This document shows positions 1 through 6,682 of a stretch of 13,878 bases of DNA, piece by piece. Position numbers and translations under genes: made by a program. Each line of letters begins with the position of its first letter. Positions within the stretch are counted from its first letter, which is position 1. The notes under the pieces are model-generated. The model saw nothing but the letters and a program-made list of their open reading frames with translations, was not told the DNA's origin and ran no database searches. The stretch covers positions 1 to 13,878 of the forward strand of contig SFZB01000024.1 in assembly GCA_004558975.1 (NCBI GenBank). Direction: 5' to 3'. Source of the DNA: a bacterium (lineage in GTDB: Bacteria > Bacillota > Clostridia > Oscillospirales > CAG-272).

Positions 1-36
1 CCTTATCTGCGCTCGCTATTGCTCAACTTTTGTACA

Positions 37-244
37 CGAGACAAGAGAGAAGGGATGGAGAAATCGCGTTCACACGAACGTCAGCGCACTTTGTGCGGTA
101 GAGCGTGCGAACGCGGTTAAAGCCCCCGCGTTTCTTAAAGCAAAGGCAACCGATACAGCTTTCCATTTAACTTTGAAAAGCCAATATCGGTTGCCCATTA
201 TATTTATTTCGGGGGCTTGGTCTCCGCCCTTATCTCTTGTCTCG
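37..244 (-). ncRNA. Candidate three-way-junction structured RNA or palindromic repeat element
   Basis: Nested inverted repeats cover the whole stretch. P1 pairs 37-54 with 227-244 (17 of 18 positions) and continues as 57-61 with 221-225. P2 pairs 65-76 with 104-115 and is capped by 85-89/93-97. P3 pairs 120-128 with 210-218, then 145-155 with 185-195 (perfect), then 156-165 with 174-183. Linkers at the junction are only 2, 4 and 3 bases (219-220, 116-119, 62-64). The mismatches at 72/108, 156/183, 157/182 and 163/176 are all A-C on the plus strand, hence G-U wobbles on the minus strand, which favours a minus-strand RNA. One true mismatch remains at 49/232. The element covers the last 13 or so codons and the stop of the regulator gene. 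The P3 hairpin, followed by TTTGCTTT on the minus strand, might also act as that gene's terminator. A dispersed MITE-like repeat is the main alternative. No known RNA family is recognised. Confidence 0.5.
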
Positions 245-824
245 AAACACGTCGGATCTGATGCATCAATACCAGCCCGATCTGCGCCGGCGCCCCGATG
301 ATGAACAGCGCCCACATATGGTAATCGAGCCACTGCAAAAAGATCGCCGTGATCACGCCCCAGAGAAAGATCGATGCAACGGGGAACGACAGTTTCCCCC
401 GGAAATACCGGCGGTCGAACACCGCGACCACGACGGCACTCGCCGGGATCGCCCAGATGAACGCCGTCCAGAACCCCTCGCCCGCATTGAGCAGAGAGTA
501 TGAGAAAAGAGCGGTCGCCGCCAGCCATACAATACATACGGCAAGCAATGTGACCCATATCTGATAGCGCAGTTTGGAGGCGGGCGCCATATACGGCGCC
601 GGATCCTCGGCGGCGCCCTCGGTCAGAAAGCAATCCACTGTGACACCGTACAGTTCCGACAAGGTTTTTAACACCTTTAAGTCGGGGAGCGCCTCTCCGC
701 GTTCCCACTTGGAAACCGACTTGTCCGAGTAGTGAATTTTTTCCGCGAGTTCCGCCTGTGTCCAACCGCGGCGCTTGCGCAAAGCGGTCAGATTGCTTGA
801 TACAATCGCTTCAAGTTCATCCAT
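204..824 (-). CDS. XRE-family helix-turn-helix regulator with C-terminal membrane domain
   Basis: The 206-residue protein starts with a classic XRE/Cro DNA-binding domain (about residues 7-66; WTQAELAEKI at 21-30, VSKWERGEALPDL at 37-49). About four hydrophobic segments follow (near 87-111, 118-136, 147-166 and 169-187), so it is predicted to be a DNA-binding protein held in the membrane. Such XRE-plus-membrane proteins are common in Clostridia; their ligands are mostly unknown. The ATG has no Shine-Dalgarno sequence, and a good promoter lies only 9 bases upstream, so the message is probably leaderless. It is transcribed away from the acyltransferase operon across a shared 295-base region and could regulate it, though nothing proves this. 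The last residues (SRQEIRAETKPPK) are encoded inside the palindromic element at 37-244, so the natural C-terminus may have been replaced. Confidence 0.88.
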   Translation of the reverse strand: MDELEAIVSSNLTALRKRRGWTQAELAEKIHYSDKSVSKWERGEALPDLKVLKTLSELYGVTVDCFLTEGAAEDPAPYMAPASKLRYQIWVTLLAVCIVWLAATALFSYSLLNAGEGFWTAFIWAIPASAVVVAVFDRRYFRGKLSFPVASIFLWGVITAIFLQWLDYHMWALFIIGAPAQIGLVLMHQIRRVSRQEIRAETKPPK

Positions 825-833
825 AGCAGTATT

Positions 834-861
834 ATTATATCACTTTCCGCAAAAAAATCAA
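834..861 (-). promoter_or_regulatory. Sigma-A-like promoter of the XRE regulator
   Basis: On the minus strand TTGATT (861-856), a 16-base spacer and a perfect TATAAT (839-834). The expected transcription start, about 827, is within a few bases of the ATG at 824, leaving no room for a ribosome binding site. Confidence 0.7.
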
Positions 862-945
862 TAGCGGGTGTTTTTACGTCCGCGCGCCTGTCATATGCGC
901 CACCAGTGTCGAAAATGCAAACCAAACCATACATTTTTGCCAAAA

Positions 946-1002
946 TCCGCCCGATTCTACCATTCGTAGAGCCCGTTTCCCGTCACAGGAGAATCGGGCG
1001 GA
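946..1002. repeat. Perfect 13-bp inverted repeat upstream of the acyltransferase operon
   Basis: 946-958 (TCCGCCCGATTCT) is the exact reverse complement of 990-1002, with a 31-base loop. An alternative small hairpin, CTAC/GTAG (957-960/966-969), lies at its base. It sits upstream of the operon promoter at 1035-1063, so it is unlikely to be part of that leader. It may be an operator, or a terminator on the minus strand, where TTTTGGC follows the arm. No gene visible here would need that terminator. Confidence 0.6.
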
Positions 1003-1034
1003 CAGGTAAGAGAGACGGTGCCACCGGGAGTAGG

Positions 1035-1063
1035 TTGCCTTTGGCGGTTTCTTTGCCTACAAT
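1035..1063 (+). promoter_or_regulatory. Promoter of the acyltransferase/glycosyltransferase operon
   Basis: TTGCCT (1035-1040), 17-base spacer, TACAAT (1058-1063). The start would be near 1070, giving a leader of about 50 bases. That leader contains a small hairpin (GCCCG/CGGGC, 1081-1094) before the AAAGGAG ribosome binding site at 1106-1112. Confidence 0.65.
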
Positions 1064-1119
1064 AAACACGTAACTTTCCCGCCCGGAGCCGGGCAAAAAT
1101 CCCCGAAAGGAGAGCGACC

Positions 1120-1800
1120 GTGGAAACCGCGAAACCGAACAAGAACACCGCCTCTGCCGCCCCCCGAGGGGACGCGCCGGACATCTTCCGCCCGGAGAGC
1201 AGCGGCTGGCGCCGTCTCGGCTATCTGCTCCTGCGCCCGCGCGTCCGCCTGATGCTCTCGTGGGGCTATCATTGGCGCGCACACGGAAAACGCAATCTGC
1301 GCGGTTTCCGCCACAGCGGTATGTTCCTCTACGGCAACCGCACAGGCACGCCGCTCGACGCCCTGGTGCCCGCGTCCCTGACAGACAAGCCGATTCTTGT
1401 CCCCGCCCCGGCGGATATCCTCGCCGCCTACGCGCCCCTCATGCGCCATTGTGCGGGGCTCCCGACGCCCGAGACGCACCGGGACGTCCGCCCGTTTCTC
1501 GAGCGGCTCGAAAAGCATACCGTGCGCCGCGGCGCCGTCGCCGTTTATGTGGGAGACACCGCGGGTGATGCCCCCTACCTCTACCCCGTGCGATTCGACG
1601 AACCCTCTTTCGTGTTCTACACCGGCATTCGCAAGACCGACGGAGGCGAGCGCTATGCCGTCACTTCCGTTGCCGGACCGTTTTACCCGGATATGACCCT
1701 CCCGCACCGCCTGCGGGCACACGAGCTCGGAGAGCGCCTGCGCGCCGCCATGCGCGATCTCGCCGCGGTGCCGGAAAAGGAGGCGCCTCCCCGTGAGTAA
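1120..1800 (+). CDS. PlsC-like acyltransferase homologue, probably catalytically inactive
   Basis: 226 residues with a GTG start, placed 7 bases after AAAGGAG. It aligns along its length with the next gene. GNRTGTPLDALVP (72-84) matches the neighbour's GNHTQPVGDAVLP, and RGAVAVY followed by DAPYLYPVR matches its RAVVVY and DDAFSYPIR stretches. The PlsC family needs the His-Asp pair of the NHX4D motif; here the His is Arg74 (CGC) while Asp80 remains. The acidic YPE(G/A) substrate-binding motif is also gone: YVGD replaces YPEA, with roughly ten residues missing. The frame is intact with normal codon use and a good ribosome binding site, so a non-catalytic partner, scaffold or lipid-binding protein is more likely than a dead gene. 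First gene of a four-gene operon; it overlaps the next gene by 8 bases. Confidence 0.8.
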   Translation: METAKPNKNTASAAPRGDAPDIFRPESSGWRRLGYLLLRPRVRLMLSWGYHWRAHGKRNLRGFRHSGMFLYGNRTGTPLDALVPASLTDKPILVPAPADILAAYAPLMRHCAGLPTPETHRDVRPFLERLEKHTVRRGAVAVYVGDTAGDAPYLYPVRFDEPSFVFYTGIRKTDGGERYAVTSVAGPFYPDMTLPHRLRAHELGERLRAAMRDLAAVPEKEAPPRE

Positions 1801-2578
1801 ACTGCCGAGTATCATCTACTATGAGGACGAGCGCAACGACGAGTTCTCCCCGGCGGTCATCACCCCGAAGCGTATCGACGGGAATTGGGTCTACATTCAC
1901 AAATCGCTCTGGAAACGCCTGACCCACTTCTTCTGGTACCGCATCGTGGCGACGCCGCTCGCGTTTCTCTATCTGAAACTGCATTTCCGCCACAAGGTCA
2001 TCGGGCGGAAAAACCTCCCCCAGGGGAAGAAAAACGGGTATTTCCTCTTCGGGAACCATACCCAGCCGGTCGGCGACGCCGTCCTGCCCTCCATGCTCAC
2101 CTACCCGAAGCACGCCTACACCATCGTCCACGCGAACAACGTCTCGATGCCCGTGCTCGGGCGCATTACCCCGAGCCTCGGCGCCCTGCCGCTCCCGGAC
2201 GACCTCGCCGCCGCACGGAATTTTGCCAAAGCCGTCGAGACGCGCACCCGCGAGGGGCGTGCCGTCGTCGTCTACCCCGAGGCACACATCTGGCCCTATT
2301 ACACGGGGATCCGCCCCTTCCCGGACGACGCCTTTTCCTATCCCATTCGCCTCGGCGTCCCCGTTTACTGTTTCACGAACACCTACCAGAAGCGGCGGCA
2401 CGGCAGGAAGCCGCGCATCGTCACCTATGTGGACGGCCCCTTCCTGCCGGATCCCGCCCTCCGCGGCGCCGCACAACGCAAAGACTTACGCGACCGCGTG
2501 TATGCCAAAATGTGCGAGCGCGCCGCGAACAGCACCGTTGACGTCATTCGCTACGTCAGAAAGGATCAACAGCCATGA
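1793..2578 (+). CDS. PlsC-type (lysophospholipid acyltransferase family) acyltransferase
   Basis: 261 residues with a GTG start, 9 bases after AAGGAGG, inside the end of the preceding gene. The family transfers a fatty acyl chain to a glycerophospholipid or glycolipid acceptor at the inner face of the membrane. FGNHTQPVGDAVLPSM (86-101) holds the catalytic His89. The partner Asp95 is five residues away rather than the usual four, so this is a variant of the HX4D motif. VVVYPEAHIWPYY (158-170) corresponds to the PEGT-type phosphate-binding motif. The hydrophobic stretch near 46-62 may associate with the membrane. Its stop overlaps the next start in an ATGA arrangement, which indicates translational coupling. 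The acceptor cannot be read from sequence; co-transcription with GT8 enzymes suggests a sugar-bearing lipid. Confidence 0.85.
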   Translation: MSKLPSIIYYEDERNDEFSPAVITPKRIDGNWVYIHKSLWKRLTHFFWYRIVATPLAFLYLKLHFRHKVIGRKNLPQGKKNGYFLFGNHTQPVGDAVLPSMLTYPKHAYTIVHANNVSMPVLGRITPSLGALPLPDDLAAARNFAKAVETRTREGRAVVVYPEAHIWPYYTGIRPFPDDAFSYPIRLGVPVYCFTNTYQKRRHGRKPRIVTYVDGPFLPDPALRGAAQRKDLRDRVYAKMCERAANSTVDVIRYVRKDQQP

Positions 2579-3426
2579 AGCATCTGCTCTTTGCCGGGAA
2601 CGGAAAAGTGTTTGACGGGATTCTCTCCTGTCTTGTCTCGGTGTTCCGCCGCACATCGTCCCGGGAGGCGGTACACGTGTGGGTCATGACCATGGACGCC
2701 AGCCACCTGAACCCCGCCTATCTCCCCATTGACGACCGCGAAATTGCCTTTCTCGACCGCTATGTCAAGACGTTCGGCGCGGACAACACCGTGACGAAAC
2801 TCGACGTGACCGACCTCTATCTACGGGAATTCTCCGGCTGTCCGAACGAGGGCGCCTACTGCTCGCCCTACACCCTCCTGCGCCTGCTCGCCGACCTCGT
2901 GCCGGAACTCGCCGCGCTCGAAAAACTGCTGTACCTCGACTGCGATCTGCTCTTCAACCGTGACATCGACCTCTGGTGGGGGCAGGATCTCACCGGGTAT
3001 GAATACGCCGCCGCGCGCGACCATTACGGCAAATTCTTGATCCAGCCGAACTATATCAACGCCGGCATTCTGCTTTTCAACATGCCGGAGGCACTCCGCA
3101 CCGGGCTGTTCCCGAAAGCGCGGGAGTGGCTGCGGCGGCGGAAACTGACGTTCGCCGACCAGAGCGCGCTGATCCGATCCACCACGCGGAAGAAGATGCT
3201 CCCGCAAAAATACAACGACCAGAAATTCCTGCACAGATCCACGATCGTCCGCCATTTTTCCAAGCGTCTCTACTGGCTCCCCTATCCCCACACCGACAAT
3301 ATCAAACAGTGGCAGGTCGACCGCGTGCGCCGCGTGTTCGGCTACCGCGCCCTTGACCCCCTTCTCGACGAATATCTCACGCTGAAAGCGTCTTTTCAAC
3401 AAGAACAGGAGCAAACAAACACATGA
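2575..3426 (+). CDS. Family 8 glycosyltransferase
   Basis: 283 residues with a GT-A fold of the GT8 type. Features are the metal-binding DxD as YLDCDLLF (120-127, D122 and D124), the preceding aromatic and Arg-rich SPYTLLRLL helix (97-105), and NYINAGILLFN (159-169), the family's conserved NAG block. DQSAL (195-199) follows. The usual C-terminal HxxGxxKPW motif is weak, seen only as HFSKRLYWLPY (227-237). GT8 enzymes are retaining transferases that use UDP-glucose or UDP-galactose; donor and acceptor here are unknown. No signal peptide or transmembrane segment is evident, so it is probably cytosolic. It overlaps both neighbours by 4 bases (ATGA). Confidence 0.88.
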   Translation: MKHLLFAGNGKVFDGILSCLVSVFRRTSSREAVHVWVMTMDASHLNPAYLPIDDREIAFLDRYVKTFGADNTVTKLDVTDLYLREFSGCPNEGAYCSPYTLLRLLADLVPELAALEKLLYLDCDLLFNRDIDLWWGQDLTGYEYAAARDHYGKFLIQPNYINAGILLFNMPEALRTGLFPKAREWLRRRKLTFADQSALIRSTTRKKMLPQKYNDQKFLHRSTIVRHFSKRLYWLPYPHTDNIKQWQVDRVRRVFGYRALDPLLDEYLTLKASFQQEQEQTNT

Positions 3427-5201
3427 ATGAACTGATACCGATTTTCTTCGCCGCCGACGACGCCTTTGTCAAGTACACGCTCGTCGCCCTCACCTCCCTC
3501 AAAGCCAATGCCGACCCGAGCCGCCGCTATCAGATTTACATTCTGCAGACACACGTGTCGGAGCGGTATCGCGAGGCGTTTGAGTCGCTCGAGTCGCGTA
3601 ACTTCCGCATCGAGTTTGTCGACGTCTCCGCCTACCTCGACCGGTACGGCGACGCGCTCCATGTGCGCGACTACTACTCGCGCACGACCTACTACCGCCT
3701 CTTCATCGCCGAAATGTACCCCAAGTACAACAAGGCGATCTATATCGACAGCGATACGATCGTCCTCGGCAACATCGCCGAGATGTACGACCACGACCTC
3801 GGCGACAACTATGTCGGCGCCGCTCCCGAGCAGGCGATGCGGCAGACGGACGTGTTCGGCACCTACGTCGAGAAAGTGCTGGGCATCGACCGTATGTACT
3901 ATTTCAACGCGGGCGTTCTGCTCATCAACTGCGCGCTCTTCCGCCGCGATAAAATCCTCGAGAAATTCACGAAGCTCCTCGGCGCCTACACCTTCCGCGT
4001 CACGCAGGACGAGGACTACCTGAACGTGCTCTGCGAGGGGCGCGTTCTGTGGCTCTCCCCGGCGTGGAACACCGAGGTCTACGGCACCCTGCCCGTGCCC
4101 GAGAGCGAAATGAAGATTATCCACTATATCATGGTGTCGAAACCGTGGCACTTCCCCGACTGCCGCCTGAAAGATTACTTCTGGCACTATGCAAAAGAGA
4201 CGCCGGTCTACGGTCAGATTCAGGCAGAACTGAAAAGTTATACCGACCTTGAACGCGGGGAGGATCTCGCCTCCGGCGACCGTCTCGCCGCCCTCGCCGC
4301 AGAGGAATCCAAGCGGGAGGATACCTACTTCCGCATGATGAATCCGGGGCTCGACCTCGACCGCGTGCGGATTCTCAAAAAGATCGCACAATACGAAAAA
4401 GAGGGGCGCTTCGACGAGGACGTCGAAGACGATCCGCCCACGCGGACGCTGAAACCGGGGGAAGTCGATTTTTTGCGTAAGAGCCCCGCGGCGAAAGCCG
4501 GCGCGCGCCTTGCCTTTGCCGCCGCGCGCAAGTTCGTCGCCAAACTCTTAAAAGAGGGCAAAATGCAGATTGACGCGTTCGAGGGGATCGAGAACTTCCG
4601 TTCCCTGCGCTCGGGTGCCGTCATCACCTGCAACCACTTCAACGCCTTCGACAGTTTCGCAATGCACCTCGCCTATGACGCCTCCGGGCAGAAAAAGCGC
4701 CGCTTCTTCCGCGTCATCCGCGAGGGCAACTACACAAACTTCCCGGGCTTCTACGGGCTCCTCATGCGCAACTGCAATACCCTGCCGCTCTCCTCGAACA
4801 CCAAGGTCATGACCGAATTCGTGCAAGCGACCGGGGAACTGCTCCGCGACGGCGACCTCGTCCTCTTCTACCCCGAGCAGAGTATGTGGTGGAACTACCG
4901 CAAGCCGAAACCCCTGAAACCGGGCGCCTATCGGTTCGCGGCGAAGAACCATGTGCCGGTTCTGCCCTGCTTCATTACCATGCGCGACAGCGATATCGTC
5001 GGCGAGGACGGGTTCCCGGTGCAGATCTACACCGTCCATATCGCCCCGCCGATCTACCCAGACCCGAACAAGACCATCTGCGAGAACACCCATTACCTGA
5101 TGACGGAGAACTACCGCATCTGGCGGGAAATCTACGAAAAAACCTACGGCGAGAAACTGACCTACACCTGCCCGCCGGAGGCACTCGGCGAGTTCCGCTG
5201 A
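3423..5201 (+). CDS. Fusion of GT8 glycosyltransferase and PlsC acyltransferase
   Basis: 592 residues in a single uninterrupted frame. Residues 1 to about 275 form a complete GT8 domain: SRTTYYRLFIAEMYP (86-100), DxD as YIDSD (107-111), YYFNAGVLLINC (159-170), TQDEDYLN (194-201) and a KPW motif in HYIMVSKPW (234-242). A charged linker (about 275-355) leads to a PlsC domain (about 370-575) with canonical CNHFNAFDS (403-411; His405, Asp410) and LFYPEQSMWW (481-490). Both active sites look intact, so it may glycosylate and acylate the same lipid or glycan, or couple two steps. It is the last gene of the operon and overlaps the previous gene by 4 bases. The continuous frame and clean motifs argue against an assembly join. 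The substrate is unknown. Confidence 0.88.
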   Translation: MNELIPIFFAADDAFVKYTLVALTSLKANADPSRRYQIYILQTHVSERYREAFESLESRNFRIEFVDVSAYLDRYGDALHVRDYYSRTTYYRLFIAEMYPKYNKAIYIDSDTIVLGNIAEMYDHDLGDNYVGAAPEQAMRQTDVFGTYVEKVLGIDRMYYFNAGVLLINCALFRRDKILEKFTKLLGAYTFRVTQDEDYLNVLCEGRVLWLSPAWNTEVYGTLPVPESEMKIIHYIMVSKPWHFPDCRLKDYFWHYAKETPVYGQIQAELKSYTDLERGEDLASGDRLAALAAEESKREDTYFRMMNPGLDLDRVRILKKIAQYEKEGRFDEDVEDDPPTRTLKPGEVDFLRKSPAAKAGARLAFAAARKFVAKLLKEGKMQIDAFEGIENFRSLRSGAVITCNHFNAFDSFAMHLAYDASGQKKRRFFRVIREGNYTNFPGFYGLLMRNCNTLPLSSNTKVMTEFVQATGELLRDGDLVLFYPEQSMWWNYRKPKPLKPGAYRFAAKNHVPVLPCFITMRDSDIVGEDGFPVQIYTVHIAPPIYPDPNKTICENTHYLMTENYRIWREIYEKTYGEKLTYTCPPEALGEFR

Positions 5202-5258
5202 GGGCGCTCTACAGGCGCCCCGACGGCTCCCGGCGCCCTCATCACCGGGAACGCCGTC
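5202..5258 (+). other. Two hairpins directly after the operon stop codon
   Basis: Hairpin one, GGGCGC (5202-5207) with GCGCCC (5215-5220), begins at the base after TGA. Hairpin two, 5222-5233 with 5245-5258, has 12 paired bases and a 2-base bulge (5251-5252). Neither has a T tract, so they are not classical terminators. They may stabilise the 3' end or assist the terminator downstream. Confidence 0.5.
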
Positions 5259-5286
5259 AGAACCGTCCGTCAAAGCAAATCACCGT

Positions 5287-5335
5287 AAAAAGCAGCGTTG
5301 CGCCCGAAAAACCGGGCGCAACGCTGTTTGTTGGT
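5287..5335. terminator. Bidirectional Rho-independent terminator
   Basis: Perfect 13-bp stem, 5294-5306 (AGCGTTGCGCCCG) with 5313-5325, and a 6-base loop. On the plus strand it is followed by GTTTGTTGGTT. On the minus strand it is followed, after GC, by five Ts (5291-5287). It ends the acyltransferase operon and the convergent methyltransferase gene. Confidence 0.85.
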
Positions 5336-5363
5336 TGAAGATTCCGTTCTCCGTCGAACGTCT

Positions 5364-5400
5364 GCCGAGGCGCACATTCGCCGAGGCGCAATTCCGCCTC
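5364..5400. repeat. Short direct repeat and palindrome between convergent genes
   Basis: GCCGAGGCGCA occurs twice, at 5364-5374 and 5380-5390. The second copy overlaps a hairpin, GAGGCG/CGCCTC (5383-5388/5395-5400). No function is evident; nothing else is seen between the terminator and 5423. Confidence 0.4.
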
Positions 5401-5423
5401 TTCCGCACGGAGGGCGGGGCGGG

Positions 5424-6545
5424 TCAGCGCTCATTTTTGAAGAACTGGTAGAGATAGCAGGGGATCATGCCGTTATAGAGTTTCCGCACCTTGTCGGCGC
5501 GGCGACCGTACAGACGCCCGAAGTCGGGGTGCGAGGTCAGAATATACACCTGCCACGGGGCGAGGGCGCGGAAATGCACGCCGAGTTCCCGATAGAGCGT
5601 CTCGACGACCTCCGGGGTCATCAGCCGCTCGCCATAGGGCGGGTTGGTCACGATGGTGCCGCGCCTGCCCGGCGCCTCAATGCCGCGCGCGTCCGCACGG
5701 AACGCCTTGACCCACTGACCGACCCCGGCGCGCGCGATGTTCGCACGGGTGAGTTCGACGCAGGCGGGGTCAATGTCCGACGCATAGATCTCGATGCCGG
5801 TCGAAAGCCGCCCCTCCTCCGCTTCCTCGCGCGCCGCGCGCCAGACGTCCGGCGAAAACTGCGGGAAACGCTCGGCGGCGAAATGCCGCTTCGCCCCGGG
5901 GGCGATCCGGTTGGCGAGCATCGCCGCCTCGATGGCAATGGTGCCGGAGCCGCACATCGGATCCCAGAGCAACACTTCCTCCCGCGGGCGGCTGTACGCC
6001 GCCATGGCGGCGGCGAGCGTCTCGCGGAGCGGGGCGGCGTTCGCCTCCGGTCGGTAGCCGCGCTTATGGAGCGGCACACCGCTCGTGTCAATCATCAGCG
6101 TCAGCCGGTCTTTGAAGAGGAAGAACTCCAACTGATATTTGATGCCCTCCTCCGGGAAGTGCGTGAGCCCGTAGCACGCGGAGAGCCGCTCGACCGCCGC
6201 TTTCTTGATGACGCTCTGGAGCGCGGGGAGCGAGGTCAAGCCCGAGCGGATGCTGTGCCCCTTGACGGGGAAAGCGTCGTTCCGCCCAATCCACGTCTCG
6301 AGCGGGAGCGCCCGCACGCCCTCGAACACCTCGTCAAAGGTCGCCGCCGGGAACGACCCGAGCGTGATATAGACGCGCTCCGCGTAGCGCAGAAAGATAT
6401 TGGCGAGCGCGACGGTCTCCTCGTCCCCGAGGAAGGTCACGCGTCCGTCCATCGTCTCCTCGCGGTCGTAGCCCAGGGCATCGATCTCCTCGCCGAGCAG
6501 ATGCTCGAGCCCGAAAAGACAGGTCGCGGTGTAGCGGATTTTCAT
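5424..6545 (-). CDS. THUMP-domain class I RNA methyltransferase (RlmL/YpsC-like)
   Basis: 373 residues. An N-terminal ferredoxin-like and THUMP region (about 1-155) is followed by a Rossmann methyltransferase domain. It contains DPMCGSGTIAIEAA (195-208) for S-adenosylmethionine binding, YASDIDP (254-260) and the NPPYGERL catalytic loop (301-308), typical of enzymes methylating an exocyclic amine of guanosine. This is the Firmicutes YpsC group, related to the m2G2445 methyltransferase half of E. coli RlmL; the exact target is inferred. The ATG at 6545 is preceded by GGGGAGG at good spacing. The frame stays open upstream to 6647, but that part crosses the promoter. Single gene, convergent with the acyltransferase operon. 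Confidence 0.9.
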   Translation of the reverse strand: MKIRYTATCLFGLEHLLGEEIDALGYDREETMDGRVTFLGDEETVALANIFLRYAERVYITLGSFPAATFDEVFEGVRALPLETWIGRNDAFPVKGHSIRSGLTSLPALQSVIKKAAVERLSACYGLTHFPEEGIKYQLEFFLFKDRLTLMIDTSGVPLHKRGYRPEANAAPLRETLAAAMAAYSRPREEVLLWDPMCGSGTIAIEAAMLANRIAPGAKRHFAAERFPQFSPDVWRAAREEAEEGRLSTGIEIYASDIDPACVELTRANIARAGVGQWVKAFRADARGIEAPGRRGTIVTNPPYGERLMTPEVVETLYRELGVHFRALAPWQVYILTSHPDFGRLYGRRADKVRKLYNGMIPCYLYQFFKNER

Positions 6546-6575
6546 AAGCCCGCCTCCCCTCATTTTTACCGACCT

Positions 6576-6604
6576 ATTGTAGCAGATTCCGTGTCGCCTG
6601 TCAA
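6576..6604 (-). promoter_or_regulatory. Promoter of the RNA methyltransferase gene
   Basis: On the minus strand TTGACA (6604-6599), exactly 17 bases, TACAAT (6581-6576). The leader is about 25 bases and includes the ribosome binding site. The -35 box is one arm of the inverted repeat shared with the divergent ribF promoter. Confidence 0.85.
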
Positions 6605-6653
6605 TTCCGCCCCGGACCGACATTTTTCCGCCCCGCCCGGGTGCCATAATGAA

Positions 6654-6682
6654 TTGACAAGCCTACCTAAAACTATTATACT
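6654..6682 (+). promoter_or_regulatory. Promoter of the ribF-prmA operon
   Basis: TTGACA (6654-6659), 17-base spacer, TATACT (6677-6682). The leader is about 60 bases, too short for an FMN riboswitch. Confidence 0.85.

Noticed and set aside
70..765. Long minus-strand open frame overlapping the XRE regulator
   Set aside because: It is an out-of-frame shadow of the regulator with no family motifs; its tail is just the palindromic element read in another frame.
1057..1815. Long minus-strand open frames opposite the acyltransferase operon (also 1661-2476, 3396-4391 and 4548-5273)
   Set aside because: In GC-rich coding DNA the antisense frame is often open. These lack ribosome binding sites and recognisable domains, while the plus-strand genes have clear motifs.
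6546..6647. Upstream start for the RNA methyltransferase, adding 34 residues
   Set aside because: This part overlaps the -35 and -10 boxes, and the MKIRYTA start has a GGGGAGG site and fits the family.
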